A stretch of 64,000 bases of DNA from Sodiomyces alkalinus F11 (taxonomy: Eukaryota > Ascomycota > Sordariomycetes > Glomerellales > Plectosphaerellaceae). The translations under genes and the position numbers were made by a program. The stretch is from contig NW_021167079.1 of assembly GCF_003711515.1 (NCBI RefSeq), positions 2,706,946 through 2,770,945 on the forward strand, given 5' to 3'. Of this stretch, positions 35,839 through 47,421 are shown one piece after another; the first letter of the stretch is position 1, and each line of letters starts with the position of its first letter. The notes under the pieces are model-generated. The model made no database searches. It was given only the letters and a program-made list of their open reading frames with translations, and was not told the origin of the DNA.

Positions 35839-38584
35839 GCCTGGCCCCTACCTTAGGTATCTGATACCGGCAGCGAAATGGGGGAACGCCGAACGTCTCG
35901 TGAAGAAGATCATCATGGGCGCCGCCCATACTTACCTACCCCTTCCACACCCTGCTATCATCCATCCTATATCATGATCATGTCAGTCAATCACGTCGTC
36001 ACACTTTCCTAATTCCATGCTTGTTCAGGCCGACGCTTTACATAAACCCCTCATCCCCTCCTTCTCCACCAACCATCCCCCTCCCGCTGCGCGCTGCGCT
36101 ACGTATGCGCCCTCTCTGAACATTTACTCCGTTCCTTATTTTGCTTCATAAACGTGTAGGTATTCCGCGTATTAATTACTGTCCTTCATTCTTGAGCATC
36201 GCCCGGGCCACCCAAATCCCTACCCCGCCACCGTGACATCTGCGAAGTACGTGTACGTCGGCGTCAAGTTGAACTGAAATCGCTCTCCCGTCGTCCCCTG
36301 CGTGCGTGCGTACGTAGGTATAAGGTGGACGTCTCATGCCGTCCCTACTGATAATTACCAGCCGCATCGGGTTTTCTACTCTTGTAGCACGGCACAGAAA
36401 CGTGAGGATCCGGATTTTGCATGGTTGGTGGTGTGAATTAGGGCAAGGGATCTGAAGGTGGTACCTCCGGGACCCATTCGCATGCCCTCTCGAAAAGTAC
36501 CTCACGGAGGATCGCAGGCCGCTTTTTACACGAACCTGGTGTTGTGCGTGCAAACAAGAGTTTGTTCTCCCGTTGGTGGATAAGAGGCGACAAGGATTCG
36601 TAAGAGCACAACTCGGGCGACCTTCGTTCTCTCATTTCATAGGAACTCTCGTCGAGACGAAGCAATTCGCAGGAACCGACCCAAATAGAAACCCCCTCTC
36701 TCCTCCCGCCCTCCCACTCTGCTGTCCGTGGACAAGGCAGCGCAGATATCGTGCCACTGCCTTCATCTCTTGTCGCCGTGCCGAGTTTGAATCATATTCC
36801 GCATATTACTCTCTCCGAGTCCACGAAATCCCTTGCATGCCTGGGCCTCAATTCCGTCGGCGCCAGCTGATTGGGTTTAGGTGACGCTTTTGCGACCCAG
36901 GGAGGGCATTTCTTGCAATTGCAATCGATATGCCCCCTGTCCAGGGCCGTGTGATTGCGGCAATCAGAAGCGTCGCTCGTCCTTGGAGAAAATTTTTCAA
37001 GCGGCACTGGGACGTGAGATCCCGCTCTGGTGATGTTGGGGCCCGTGTGCTCCTCGAGGCACCTTATTACAATCTCGCTTATCCCCTGGGACCCGGAGTT
37101 TTCGGTGGACCAACCTTCACCGGGGGAAACCCCCCTTGTCCACCCAGCCGCCCCTCGTGTTGCAGTTGGGAAAGCCGAGGGGTTGGCAACGGATAAAGGA
37201 ACGAAATAAAGGAACGAAATCTCGCAAGACCGCTCAGTTCATTCTTGATGACGGGAATCCTCTTCCGACTTTTTGTGTTATCTGGGTCAAAATTAAAAGG
37301 TAATATTTGATGAATTGACGCACGCAGCCTTTCCCGACTCCGGGGGAAAAGATGACCAACTTGTGCGCGTATTTCACATTCCTATCGTAGACAGGGGAGC
37401 CACACCTCCAAAACGCACCGGCCAAGTGCTGCCCATTCCCCTCATTGGAACTACAGTACCTAATTTCGGCGAGTCAGCTCGCATTATTCATATGATATTA
37501 CACCACCACGCAGACCGACGAGCGTAAGGAATAGGATTCGTACGTCGTAGGAAGCTGAATGTCAATGTCTAATCCACTGGCATCTCGCCCTCCGTTTTAG
37601 AGAATCTTCTGGCACCGTGTGGCTGAATCGGCAGAGGCTTACGAAAACTCTTCCTATCGGGTCTGTACGAACCGTTGTAGACGTTCCACCGTAAAGGGGG
37701 GAATATGTTGATACGTTCACCCCACCTTGTCTCCGGGTAGACGGGAGCTATCCGTACACATTGCAGCAAACCTGGCCGGCCGAGTAGGTGTTCAGGACGA
37801 AGTACCTAGGACCCAGGCCTGCAGTCACCCCTCCACCCCTCTGGCCGCCTCCATTAGGCTGTGCTCCGTCTGTTTTTGCCTTGGCCCCTTGCCCCTGGTC
37901 TCCCTTGGCGTTCCCTTCACACCCCTTGTTCGCACACCCATGTTAGGCAAGACAAATTTCTCTTCCTGCCACACCCCACCCCCCATCAGGAGGCGCTGTG
38001 CATCGGTCCGGCACCCACAAATCTGGCGACAATATTAAAAGGCCTCGCCCTCACAGAACCCCCCCCCCAACTTTTACTCTTCTTTCGCATAATTTTTGGC
38101 TTCTGCCAACCCAACAACCTCTTCCCAATTTTACATCGCACCAACTGCTAATCGCTTCGCGCGTTAGCCCAGACAGGCAAAGCAGAAACAGAAGAAGACG
38201 GAAAAGAAAAAGGGAAGCATCATCGTGTTGGCCGCTTTCCCGAAGCATCCAGCACCTTCCAGCATCATCGAGGAGATTTTCGGCCTCGTTTGGTGCCCAC
38301 CTTAATCCTTCCAACCCCGGAGGATATCGACACAAAAATACATCTGGACATGTCCGGCAACAGACCACAGTTTTTGATCCCTCCTTTCTCAGACCACATA
38401 CCAAGGTGACAGGTGTCACTATTCTAACGCGCCTCGACATCGGCGCGACTGGACTGGACTCGAAAGCCACCACATAAATAACACGACGTTTTGGGGAGAA
38501 GTCGGGCGAGATTTTTCGCGGGTGTCGAGGGACATCGCAAGAGATTAGGAAGAAAGAAAGACGACGAAAGAGGATAAAGAGAAG

Positions 38585-39820
38585 ATGGCCTATTCGCCGT
38601 ACACCAGTTCGACTCCCGGCGACGAGTATTACTACGGCCGGGAACGTTTCCAGTCCGCCACACCAACACCATCGCCCCGGGCATCGCACTCCTACTACGC
38701 CCAACAACAAGCCACACCACAACGACCAGCGACCCGGGCACATTTCCGCAACGCCAGCACTGGCTTCAACGAGTACAGTCCTCGTCCCCCGACGGCGTCG
38801 CCTCGGTACACGAGCGATGGCTACTATGCCACGGCCAATGTGAGTAGTGGTCATCATTCGCGCAAGCCTTCGTGGTCCACTCCGACACGTCCCAGGGACG
38901 AGCGCCGGCGTTCCTTCGTCTACGTCCGGTCCTCCACCCCCCATGGAGATTCCGATGAAGACGAGATTATCGAGGTCGACGGTCGGACCTACATCATCCC
39001 GGCAAAGTCGCGTCAGGCGGGGGGCAGGACGTACCTCGAAGATTCTTATTTACACGCCTCTCGTGGACGTTCCACTGATTTCCACTCGTACCCGCAGGGC
39101 GGCTACACGTTCCAAGACCGCGACGCTGCCTACGAACAACCTCAGCCTCGCCCCAGAGCAACCCCCACCACCCACGCCCGGCGATCGTCGGCCACCGTCC
39201 CCCAGCGACCTGCCACGGCACGTCCCACCAGCTCCCACACCGCCAAGAAGACTGCTGCCCCAGCACCAGCCAAGGCAACAGAGGCTGACGCCAAGCGACA
39301 CCGCATCCCTCCCGGCTATTCGCTCAAGAACTGGGACCCGGCTGAGGACCCCATTCTCCTCTTGGGCAGTGTTTTCGATGCCAACTCCCTGGGCAAGTGG
39401 ATTTACGACTGGACCGTCTACCGTCATGGACCATCTACTCCCATTGCGGAGGTGGCTGGCGATCTCTGGCTGCTTCTCATCCAGCTGTCCGGCAAGGTGA
39501 AGCGTGCCGAGGAATGTGTCGAACGAGTTCGCTCCAAAGAGAACCGGGAGATCATGGAGGACTTTATCGACTCCGGCGAACGCCTCCAGGACAAACTTCG
39601 CAAGCTTCTCAAGGCCTGTGAGCAGCCCATGCTCAAGGCTGCGAGCACCAAGAAGGGTGGCTCCCAACTCGGCAAGAACGCCGGTGTCGAGTTCGTCGAG
39701 ACCCTTTTCGGTCGAGAGCGGGAATTGGACAAGACGGAGCGGTTCATGCAGGGTGTCCGTCTCTTCAACCTCCGTTTCGACGCTAACTGTGAGGACATTA
39801 TCCGGAATCCCACTAAATGA
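38585..39820 (+). CDS. Conserved fungal protein (gp1-like annotation)
   Basis: A single-exon 411-codon frame with its ATG in GAAGATGGC. Residues 1-230 are Ser/Pro/Tyr/Arg-rich and disordered, with Pro-rich blocks. From about residue 236 the protein is compact and strongly conserved in sordariomycetes: GYSLKNWDP, LLGSVFDANSLGKWIYDW, and a helical C-terminus ending FDANCEDIIRNPTK. Such proteins are often labelled 'vegetative cell wall protein gp1' because of the Pro-rich part, but that name is not functional evidence. There is no signal peptide or GPI signal, so a cell-wall location is unlikely. A 297-codon frame on the opposite strand (38,051-38,944) is a shadow of this gene. Confidence 0.93.
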   Translation: MAYSPYTSSTPGDEYYYGRERFQSATPTPSPRASHSYYAQQQATPQRPATRAHFRNASTGFNEYSPRPPTASPRYTSDGYYATANVSSGHHSRKPSWSTPTRPRDERRRSFVYVRSSTPHGDSDEDEIIEVDGRTYIIPAKSRQAGGRTYLEDSYLHASRGRSTDFHSYPQGGYTFQDRDAAYEQPQPRPRATPTTHARRSSATVPQRPATARPTSSHTAKKTAAPAPAKATEADAKRHRIPPGYSLKNWDPAEDPILLLGSVFDANSLGKWIYDWTVYRHGPSTPIAEVAGDLWLLLIQLSGKVKRAEECVERVRSKENREIMEDFIDSGERLQDKLRKLLKACEQPMLKAASTKKGGSQLGKNAGVEFVETLFGRERELDKTERFMQGVRLFNLRFDANCEDIIRNPTK

Positions 39821-42800
39821 TGAGCCCGGTTCATTTCACCTTTTTTTTTTTTTTGTCTTTGCCTTTGCCAAGGTATGGCCCAGGGATTTCAATGTCGACC
39901 CATTGCCCTCTTGTCCGAGGAAAACACTGCCCCAAGGACCGGCCTTCAAACCCGCCATTACATCCATCTGAGTATTACCAACAGAGACCAGGGGACCGAT
40001 TTGTACCATTAGGACTATTTTCCGGATTTACCCAGGGATTTTTATTTCATCGTCGTCGCGTGGGGCTTTTCAGGGTTCTCTCTCTTTTACCTATAAACAT
40101 TAATCATGCGCAAGCTACCATACACCGGGGGCCCTTTTCTTTTGGAGGAATTTCCTTTATGATACCCGGCCGTCCGTTGCAGAGCCCCACGGATTCAAGG
40201 AGGAGGGTGCGTGAAAGCAGGAGAGCTACCGTCGATATACGAGGCCATGGAATTCAGTCTTCCCAGCGATTTTTTATCATTTGCGAGGCGCCAGTCCACA
40301 AAAAGTACAGGGCACGGAAAAATGGGAGGCCAGGATTTTGATTTATCTATTATTCTCTTTTCCTTTGTTTCTGATTTCAGCGAAGATATCAAGGGTTGTT
40401 TTACATCGCGGCCATCAGGTTCTCGGTTTTACCTAGTACAGCTACCATCGCAAGATGACCATTTGCGAAAGAAGGCACAAGAGTCAACGTTCGTTGACCC
40501 GGCCTTGGAACACTTTCTTATTTTTCCTTTGTTTTTTTTTTCTTCCTCTTTTACTACTCGCACGGGTGGCGTTGTCAAAGACCTTCTTCTTCTGACTTGA
40601 TGAATCGAGTCCGACAGGAGGTTGGGGGCAGATTTGTGCTGGCATGGATATACCCTTCCTGAGCTCTTGGTTTTGTTATCGCGGGGTAGACGCAAGAGGG
40701 TGCGTGTTAGAAAGACACATGATAGATAGAAGGACAATATACATTCTTACTCCGAACACCACAGTCATCCCAGTCGCATGCCTTTCCGCGTTCGTTTACG
40801 CTTCTGGTCAATAATCAAAATGCGCATCGTTCTCTCTATGCGCACACCCTACTTCCTAAGTAGAGATGTGGTTGTTTACTTGTTCGTAGTGACGGCTTCG
40901 GGCGCAAAGCGGGATGATCTACCACACAGTAGTGGCAACTTTCCTGCTTGTGAAGGGTCCGTCTCGTGTGATGATGCGTGATGAGGGGTTTGGGTGGGCT
41001 GACAGGGAGCTGCTGCATTCCCGCGGTACCATGTCACGCGGTATTCTGCATGACTTCATGGACAAGGGGGCTCACTGCTTGGCGAGGAGGGTTCCCCGAT
41101 ACCTAAGCGGTTGGGGTTCCATGTGATGTGACAGGAATCGTTGGATCATTATAATGAAACAATAAATCCCAGATGGGATGACTTGCAATCTTCATTGTGT
41201 ATGTAGTTACGCGATGTTACATGCCCCCCAAAGGATCGGAGGAGAAGGGGTGAAGGAGTGGTGGGTTCAAGTCCTGATCGCGACGTGAAGTCCCGGGGGC
41301 TCACATAAACTTCCATTGGTCAGAGGCTCTAGCAGAAGATAGACAAATGATAGTCCTAGCTTTTTACTTCAACTTGCAGTGGATGGTGTGCGAGACAAAC
41401 CTTCGAAAGCAAGATTGTCGAGGAACAGAATGTTTCACCGAGACTCACCGAACCCCACCTCTGTCGTACGGCGTACGGACACTTCGCTCAGGTTCACCCG
41501 AGTTGTCTGAGGGTACGGTACCTAGGCAATGGGCATAACTCCGTACTGCATATGTCAGGGGCGTGTGCATAAATGTCAAAAAAGGAAGAAAAAAGCAATA
41601 ATAATCTCATCTTTGCTGCGTCTTACCGAGTCGCACAGAAAACGATAATTCTGAACGATCTGAGAACCAAAAATATTGGATTCTCGGACTCGTATCTCTT
41701 GCTATGACCAGAAACAAGGGAAAAGTAGACCGACACTAATTTATCGCTCGTCCCATTTTGGTCGTTACATCCATTGCCCCATTTGTCTCTTCCCGCCTTC
41801 CTATCAAAAACCGGGTTGAACATGGAAGACCGTACGTACAGTACCATGCAGTTGTATCCATATGCTTTTTCGGCCCTTGGTGATGACGGAAATGGGGGAA
41901 TACAGTAGATACCTTAGGTAGTATTGAGAACAAAGGATAAATTCTAAAAAGGGGACCTGTACTCAGCCGAGTACGGTTACTGCATATGCATGTCTTGGCC
42001 ATTGGTTCCGAAATGCCCAGCTTTTGGAACATTCTTGTTGTGGCTGGGAGTTTGCTTCTTTTCTGTTTTAGTGCGTCGCTGTTTTTGGACTCGAGGGAAA
42101 AGGGAAAGCAAGCCTGAAAGGGGTTGGGGGGGCGTAGGAAATCAGTCACCCATCCGATGTGACATTCAAGTCAAGATGCCGTACAGGGTTCATGGTAAAG
42201 ACATTCGGGCGTGTTCTTACGCCTATATTCCTTCCATCCTGTCATTATGTATCTCGCATGATCTTCGACTACCGTAGGGTGTGGTAGTGGGAACCTGGGT
42301 GCGAAGGAATGACGGGATGGGGAGGTGATGGAAAGCCCCCGGCGCTTATTTCGGCCTCCTCAACGGCTTCCCGTTCCAATGGGTTGCACACCACCAGCCA
42401 CAATCTAAGGCTCTACCCGACCAGCTTCCCGTCGACCACCTTTTTAGCAAGACATGGCTATGACAATCTCGGAATGTCTAGGACGGTTCCGTCGACGATA
42501 CGGGGTGGAACAAAGATATCATCTATCTGTACACCCTCCATGATGAGGTACGAGCCCTATGATCTGTGAGTGTGTAATCAGTCTGAAAGATCTGACGGGC
42601 GCTTCAATGACCAATGGGCTGATAGGGTTCGACAGTTGACCGCATCCCTTACTCCTACGTGTGGACAAAGGATTTTTTTCTCTTTTTTCTTTTTTAATAA
42701 AAAAAAAGAAGAAGAAGAAGAACAAGAGGAAAGGACAGCTGAGTCGGTCACAGACATAATAGAGACGAGGAGACGAAATGGCACGCACGGGTACTCTGTA

Positions 42801-44187
42801 TGGTTGGTATCCCAGTGCGGGCTATTCAAGTGTGTGGTAGGTAAAGTATTAAGGGTTTGGATAGCGGTGGCACATAGCTAAAGGTATACGCGATGCCGAG
42901 AAATCAAGAAAAAGCTACGAAAAAGCTACGATCTATATGATGATCAGAAGGGGTTGGTTAGGTTATTGGTAACGGCAAGTCATCGCGATGATGGAAACAC
43001 AGGCGAAAAAAACCGAGAGTTGAAAATATTGGTACGACCAGCCATTAATGTCCTCATAGGTAGTAAAGCCAGGTATTGTATGGACTCCGCGGTTCGCACT
43101 CCCTCCGCGATAACGAAAGAGCCGACAGCCTCGCTCGGTCTTCAAAGTGCACTTCGAGGGTTAAACGCACAGATGTAGTTAGGATCCGAAGGGAATTTTG
43201 GGGGATTCATCCACCAACAACCGTCTGACGCATCCAGAAAGCCACTTAAGACCCGGGAGGCAAAGGTAGAAGAAACCGAAGCTCGATTTTATCCAGATGA
43301 TTGGGAGGTTTGGAGAGAGAAGGGGTTTATGGATGACTTGTATCTGGATACCAAGGGAGGATTTGGGGGACCAGGGGCAGTGTCCGTGCAATGGAGGGGT
43401 AAGCATGCGGGAACGGGAACAGGACATATGTACCTAACTACCTTATGGCAGAATATTCCGTACATATATATACTTGGTTGAAAGAGGGAAGCGTGAAGTG
43501 TGGCCGGTGAATGCAGTGCGATGATTGAGATGCCACCATCACACCTTCAAAAGGTATGCATCCCACGGAAGGAAGAAGCGTCTCCTCCTTTCCAGGAATA
43601 GGTAGACAGATTGATGACGTGACGCTGATCGGATGAGGGGCTGACCTGTTTGCGGTTGCCGATTCGCGTCACAAGGCAGCTTAGTAGTTGTCAGACATCT
43701 ACCTAAAGGTAGGTGGTAGTAGAACCCATAACAGCAGGGAATGCATCTGGAGTGGTGTGGTACTTGCTGAAAATAGACATCGTGAATCTTCAAAGCAGGT
43801 TGGCGTAGTTACATCTCTGCTCGGTCATTGTAGGATGGGAACCATAGGATAAAATGCGATATTATTTAGGGAGGGAATGGCGCAGGGACGAAGGCCAATG
43901 CTCGTTGCACACCTGCTGCTTTCGTGTTACCCCTAACTCTTCAGTCCCTTCGCCCGACATGCGATCCCGCGTGCGCATCCTGGCAGTGATCGTCACATCG
44001 CACGCAGATTCGCCGACGGAAAGGTACGCTAGATGGTAGTCTATCATCACAACTCCCGAGCCATCCAGGCCTACATACGCGGGCTGCTGTTTCCAGCTTG
44101 CATCCCACGCCTTCCCATGTACACACCCCCTCCCCAACCGCATCGTCAACACAGTGCGCTCCTCTTCCCGTAGAGAAAATTTGGGGC
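39821..44187. other. Long intergenic region
   Basis: About 4.4 kb. The first 700 bp include pyrimidine tracts and are the 3' flank of the preceding gene. A (GAA)n-type purine run lies near 42,704-42,725. No further gene is supported. A GGTTCAAGTCC string near 41,264 was examined as a tRNA T-loop and rejected. Confidence 0.5.
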
Positions 44188-44919
44188 CTACTTCCACACA
44201 CTAGAGCTTTCGACGCCCTTGGCCTTGCCTTCCTGATATACTTCGCTTAAACCATCGTAGAGTCCCTTGACTCTCTCTACCTCGGCCCGCCAGCGCTCGC
44301 GCGCCACGGGGTCCTGCACGGCCTCCACCAGCTCACCGAGGCTGCGGGCCTGGAAGAACTTGTTGTCGCGGTTATACAATGCGCGGCGCTCGAGAGCGTC
44401 GTCAGCCTCGCCCTCGGCGCGGACTCGGAAAACGGACTCGAGGATGTCGATGTCGTACGGGATCGCGAAGCGGTCGCGGCTGTCCTCGTATGTGAAGAGG
44501 AAGTACACCTCCCGGAAACCCGACCACGCGATGCCGCTCAGGCAGAGACTGCAGGGCTCGTGGGTGGCGAAGAAGACGCAGTCCCCTCGGGGGTCCGGCC
44601 GGTTGGTGGGGTCCGGGAAGAAGGAGGTGTAGAATTTTTGGATGCAGTTGATCTCGCCGTGGAGGAGGGGCGATGCGCGTTCGTCGTTCGTCGCTACCGT
44701 GTACGGTTTGAGGGACGCCGAGGAGAGGATGGCTGCGCCGAAGACCTTGCTTCCCGAGCTGACGCCGGCGTGGGTAAGGGGGATAATGTCGGATTCGGTG
44801 GTGCCGAGGAGGGCACCGAGCAGGTCTTCGGGAGGGTGAGAGGGGGCCATTGCGATTATTCGGTCGTTCATCAACAAGGCGGTCGGTTTCCTTCTGGACG
44901 ATTGGTCGTCAGGTATCAC
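44188..44919 (-). CDS. Cytidine/deoxycytidylate deaminase-family protein
   Basis: An uninterrupted 243-codon frame. HGE (His87, Glu89) and PCSLC (Cys123, Cys126) are the zinc ligands and catalytic glutamate of the CMP/dCMP deaminase fold. SGSKVFGAAIL before them is the first core strand. The fungal family is about 200-250 residues and probably deaminates a base, nucleoside or pterin-like compound; the substrate is not evident. The start is uncertain: ATGs at 44,871 and 44,850 are alternatives, and the conserved part begins only after the third. No intron is seen. Downstream, the C-terminal 70 residues are charged and helical. The upstream side faces the inverted repeat and MITE at 45.1-46.1 kb. 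Confidence 0.9.
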   Translation of the reverse strand: MIPDDQSSRRKPTALLMNDRIIAMAPSHPPEDLLGALLGTTESDIIPLTHAGVSSGSKVFGAAILSSASLKPYTVATNDERASPLLHGEINCIQKFYTSFFPDPTNRPDPRGDCVFFATHEPCSLCLSGIAWSGFREVYFLFTYEDSRDRFAIPYDIDILESVFRVRAEGEADDALERRALYNRDNKFFQARSLGELVEAVQDPVARERWRAEVERVKGLYDGLSEVYQEGKAKGVESSSVWK

Positions 44920-44994
44920 GTCGTTCGATTCGATTGTTTCTTCGCGTGGCAGGATTAAGATTCGGGCAATGAAGATAGGACCCTCGGATCTAGC

Positions 44995-45171
44995 ATGTTA
45001 CGTCGACAATCCCTGGGGACCATCGCCGCTATCGCTGCCATCGCTGGTATCGGAGCTGTCCGCGTCTTCGATAAAGCGCCGTTGCCCGCCGGTTGCGGAG
45101 ACTTCCGACGTGGATCGATTGCGTTGTTAGTCGCAATCGCTGGGAAACGGACGATAGTGAGATACGACTAA
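44995..45171 (+). CDS. Doubtful 58-codon ORF with hexamer repeat
   Basis: A small frame starts at the ATG in TAGCATGTTA. Its N-terminal third is Ala/Ile-rich because the DNA is an (ATCGCT)n-like hexamer repeat. The 3' end lies in the left arm of the inverted repeat. It could be a hydrophobic microprotein, but the repeat nature makes chance more likely. Confidence 0.15.
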   Translation: MLRRQSLGTIAAIAAIAGIGAVRVFDKAPLPAGCGDFRRGSIALLVAIAGKRTIVRYD

Positions 45172-45237
45172 TCGGGTCGAGTGCTTGTGTTTTGAGTGAT
45201 TAGTCGTACCTCACTATCGACCGTTTGACCAGTTGCG
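45131..45237. repeat. Imperfect inverted repeat (hairpin, MITE-like)
   Basis: Arms at 45,145-45,173 and 45,198-45,226 match over 29 bp with two mismatches; both read AAACGG-CGATAGTGAG-type sequence on their own strand. Similarity extends outward with a small gap to about 45,131 and 45,237 (TCGCAA at both ends). The loop is 24 bp. No target duplication was found. It may be a foldback element or a transcription terminator-like hairpin between divergent genes. Confidence 0.75.
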
Positions 45238-45429
45238 AAAGAGAGAAAGAGGAAGAAATACCAGCGAGGAAGACAACGAGGGAAGATTGGGTTGCTCGAT
45301 GCTCGAAACGACAGCTCGGACCCACGTCAAAAACTTGATGACTAACCTACCATAATTCGGCTCGGGGTCATCGTTGCAAAAACTCCCGTGGTAGCACTAG
45401 TTTACTGGTGACCGACTACCTTATTATTA

Positions 45430-46121
45430 GGCCCCGTTCGACAATTTCATAAACTTGGTGAAATCTCACCACGATTTTTGTGAAAGTGATAACGCTACTA
45501 AGGCGCTATTTTAACGCCGTCGCTTAGCCTCGATATATCTGTTTATGCAGAAATAAGGGAGCTATATCGGAGAACTATTAAGCCGATTCCGTAATGCAGG
45601 ATTAAGTCTTTCGTATGTAAAAGACACTACTTTTTGCTAGTGTAGAATATCGTGAATACTACTACGTATATCGATATAGCGGCCCTGGGTTCTATTAGTA
45701 TAGAGGATATTATAGAAGGGTTACTTAGTGATATACTTAATAGTTCCGTTATCTTAAGTAGCGATAGTATCGTTGTTAGCCTTACTACCTATACCTAGGG
45801 CCTTATTACTACGTAATTACGGCGCGGGTAATTATAGACCCTATCTTAGTAAAAAAAACACTAAGTTATTAGCGTGTTTTTGCTTTACTAAGCCCTCCTA
45901 TATAAAAATCCTACTAACATAGTAAAATCTACAAGCTAATAGGCCCCTGCTTAGCGTGGTACCTGGATAATAGGGGGATAATAGAGGAATGCATAAAAAA
46001 TGCAGTTACACTAAAATAATTATACAAAAGGGGTTCTTATGCTATCGGTGGGTCATGAGTTATGCATTTTTTCGCCAACTTAGTGGGATTTACCAAGTTA
46101 GTGAGATTGTCGAACGGGGCC
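45430..46121. mobile_element. PIF/Harbinger-like MITE, RIP-mutated
   Basis: The left end starts GGCCCCGTTCGACAAT at 45,430 and the right end has its exact reverse complement, ending at 46,121. Similarity continues inward to about 42 bp with a few mostly C/T differences. The element is flanked by TTA on both sides (45,427-45,429 and 46,122-46,124), the 3-bp TWA target duplication of PIF/Harbinger transposons. It is 692 bp with no transposase frame, so it is non-autonomous. The interior has the TpA-rich, CpA-poor signature of RIP, which implies related copies elsewhere in the genome. Confidence 0.85.
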
Positions 46122-46257
46122 TTAGTAAGCGACTGAGATATTTCGTATTTCCACTGCCTAATTGTGGATTCCATCGCCTGCGATCCGGTTAGACCCCCTC
46201 TCAATCGACAGTGGTCGCGTCCGATGGATTATATCGATCCCTGACTATGGTACCGAA

Positions 46258-47421
46258 ATGCATTACATCCGCTTCCTTCGCCCACCCTCGCTCTCGCACA
46301 CCCGGGGCGATGTGTCAGCCGTGAGCATATCCTTCACCATAACTACCGATCTAGGTGATTCATTCCTCAGTCCTGAGGACCCCATCAAGCTCAAAGCTGG
46401 CATATATGAGGCGGCAGCCGACGCGGGCGGCCGGAAACCAGGCCCCGCCGACATCAAGGCTTCCCGAATCCTTGAATGGCACCCGGGTACCAGAGTCCTC
46501 AAGTCAGACCTCAATCTTCCCAAGACATCCGTCTCTCTTCGCGTGTTTGTCTTCCCAACCGCTCAGTCATGGGCCGGTAGCACTTGGGACGTTGTCAACT
46601 CCCTGAACCATGCCGATTCTGGCAGAATCATGCCCGCATGGGCCGACGTCCATAGCCCGGGAACGGATTCTCCACACGTCTCTGTCCGCCGTCTTCGCAT
46701 CGGCAGAGAGGACTCGTTGATGTGTCTTGACCTTGAGGAGGACATCGGAGAGAGTATTGCCCGCCATATCTGGGACGCAGGTTTGGTCGCAGCCTCGCTT
46801 CTCCTCCACAACGAAGCCCCCCCCGTGAAAGATCCATGCCTGCCCAGGTTGCGGCAGCGCCTCGCCTCTGGCCAGCCGCTGAACGTCCTCGAACTCGGAT
46901 GTGGAGTCGGCATTCTCGGCCTCGCCATGGCATCTTCCCTATCCAAATCTGCACGGCCGCGGTCCCTCGTCCTCCTGACCGACCTACCTGATGCGCAGGA
47001 AAGGGCATTGGCCAATATCTCTCGCAGATTTCTGCCGTCGTCCCCGGGAACTACCTGTCCGACGGAATTCGAGAGTCTAGATTGGGAAGAGGGACGGCAG
47101 GGCACATTTGGTCCCCGAGTCCGCTCTCGCCCCTGGCCACTTATCGTGTTGAGCGATTGCACCTACAACGTCGACATGCTGCCGGCTCTCGTGGGGACGC
47201 TCTCTGCACTGCATCAAGCCAACACGACATGGCGGGACGTCCTGGGCAGTTCGTCAACGACGTGGGTTCTTCTGGCGACGAAGCCGCGTCATTCTTCGGA
47301 GGAGGTCTTGCACGGCCTCATGGCGAGCCAGGGCTGGTCCGTTATTGAGAAAGAGGCCTTGCCGCTTCCTGTCATTGGCCAAGACATGGTGTCTGTCGAA
47401 CTCTATGTTTTGGAACGGTGA
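46258..47421 (+). CDS. METTL21-type (Methyltransferase_16) protein methyltransferase
   Basis: A single exon of 387 codons from the ATG at 46,258. An upstream in-frame ATG at 46,162 is less likely because the family begins with an MHYIRFLRPP-type start. The N-terminal half is the fungal extension. SAM motif I is VLELGCGVGILGLAMA (210-225), followed by LLTDLPDA (239-246) and LSDCTYNVDMLPALV (298-312), which aligns with the SD-x-x-Y motif that replaces the DPPY of this seven-beta-strand lysine methyltransferase group. Relatives modify elongation factors, chaperones or histones; the target here is unknown. The ATG is 133 bp from the MITE target duplication, so the element sits in the promoter or 5' leader. 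Confidence 0.9.
   Translation: MHYIRFLRPPSLSHTRGDVSAVSISFTITTDLGDSFLSPEDPIKLKAGIYEAAADAGGRKPGPADIKASRILEWHPGTRVLKSDLNLPKTSVSLRVFVFPTAQSWAGSTWDVVNSLNHADSGRIMPAWADVHSPGTDSPHVSVRRLRIGREDSLMCLDLEEDIGESIARHIWDAGLVAASLLLHNEAPPVKDPCLPRLRQRLASGQPLNVLELGCGVGILGLAMASSLSKSARPRSLVLLTDLPDAQERALANISRRFLPSSPGTTCPTEFESLDWEEGRQGTFGPRVRSRPWPLIVLSDCTYNVDMLPALVGTLSALHQANTTWRDVLGSSSTTWVLLATKPRHSSEEVLHGLMASQGWSVIEKEALPLPVIGQDMVSVELYVLER

Larger units (their letters stand above)
30273..38584. other. Very long gene-poor region
   Basis: About 8.3 kb without a supportable coding gene, although open frames up to 224 codons occur on either strand and overlap one another. It holds simple repeats listed separately. The last 160 bp before 38,585 are purine-rich (AAGAAAGAAAGACGACGAAAGAGG) and form the likely 5' leader of the next gene. 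Confidence 0.5.

Noticed and set aside
38051..38944. 297-codon minus-strand frame
   Set aside because: It overlaps the conserved 411-codon gene and its leader antisense; its composition (Val/Gly/Arg-rich) is that of a shadow.
41221..41300. GGTTCAAGTCC resembling a tRNA T-loop
   Set aside because: The flanking bases do not pair to a T-stem or acceptor stem, and no anticodon arm is present.
45989..46192. 67-codon plus-strand frame
   Set aside because: It lies inside the MITE and across its right terminal repeat; it is not a transposase.
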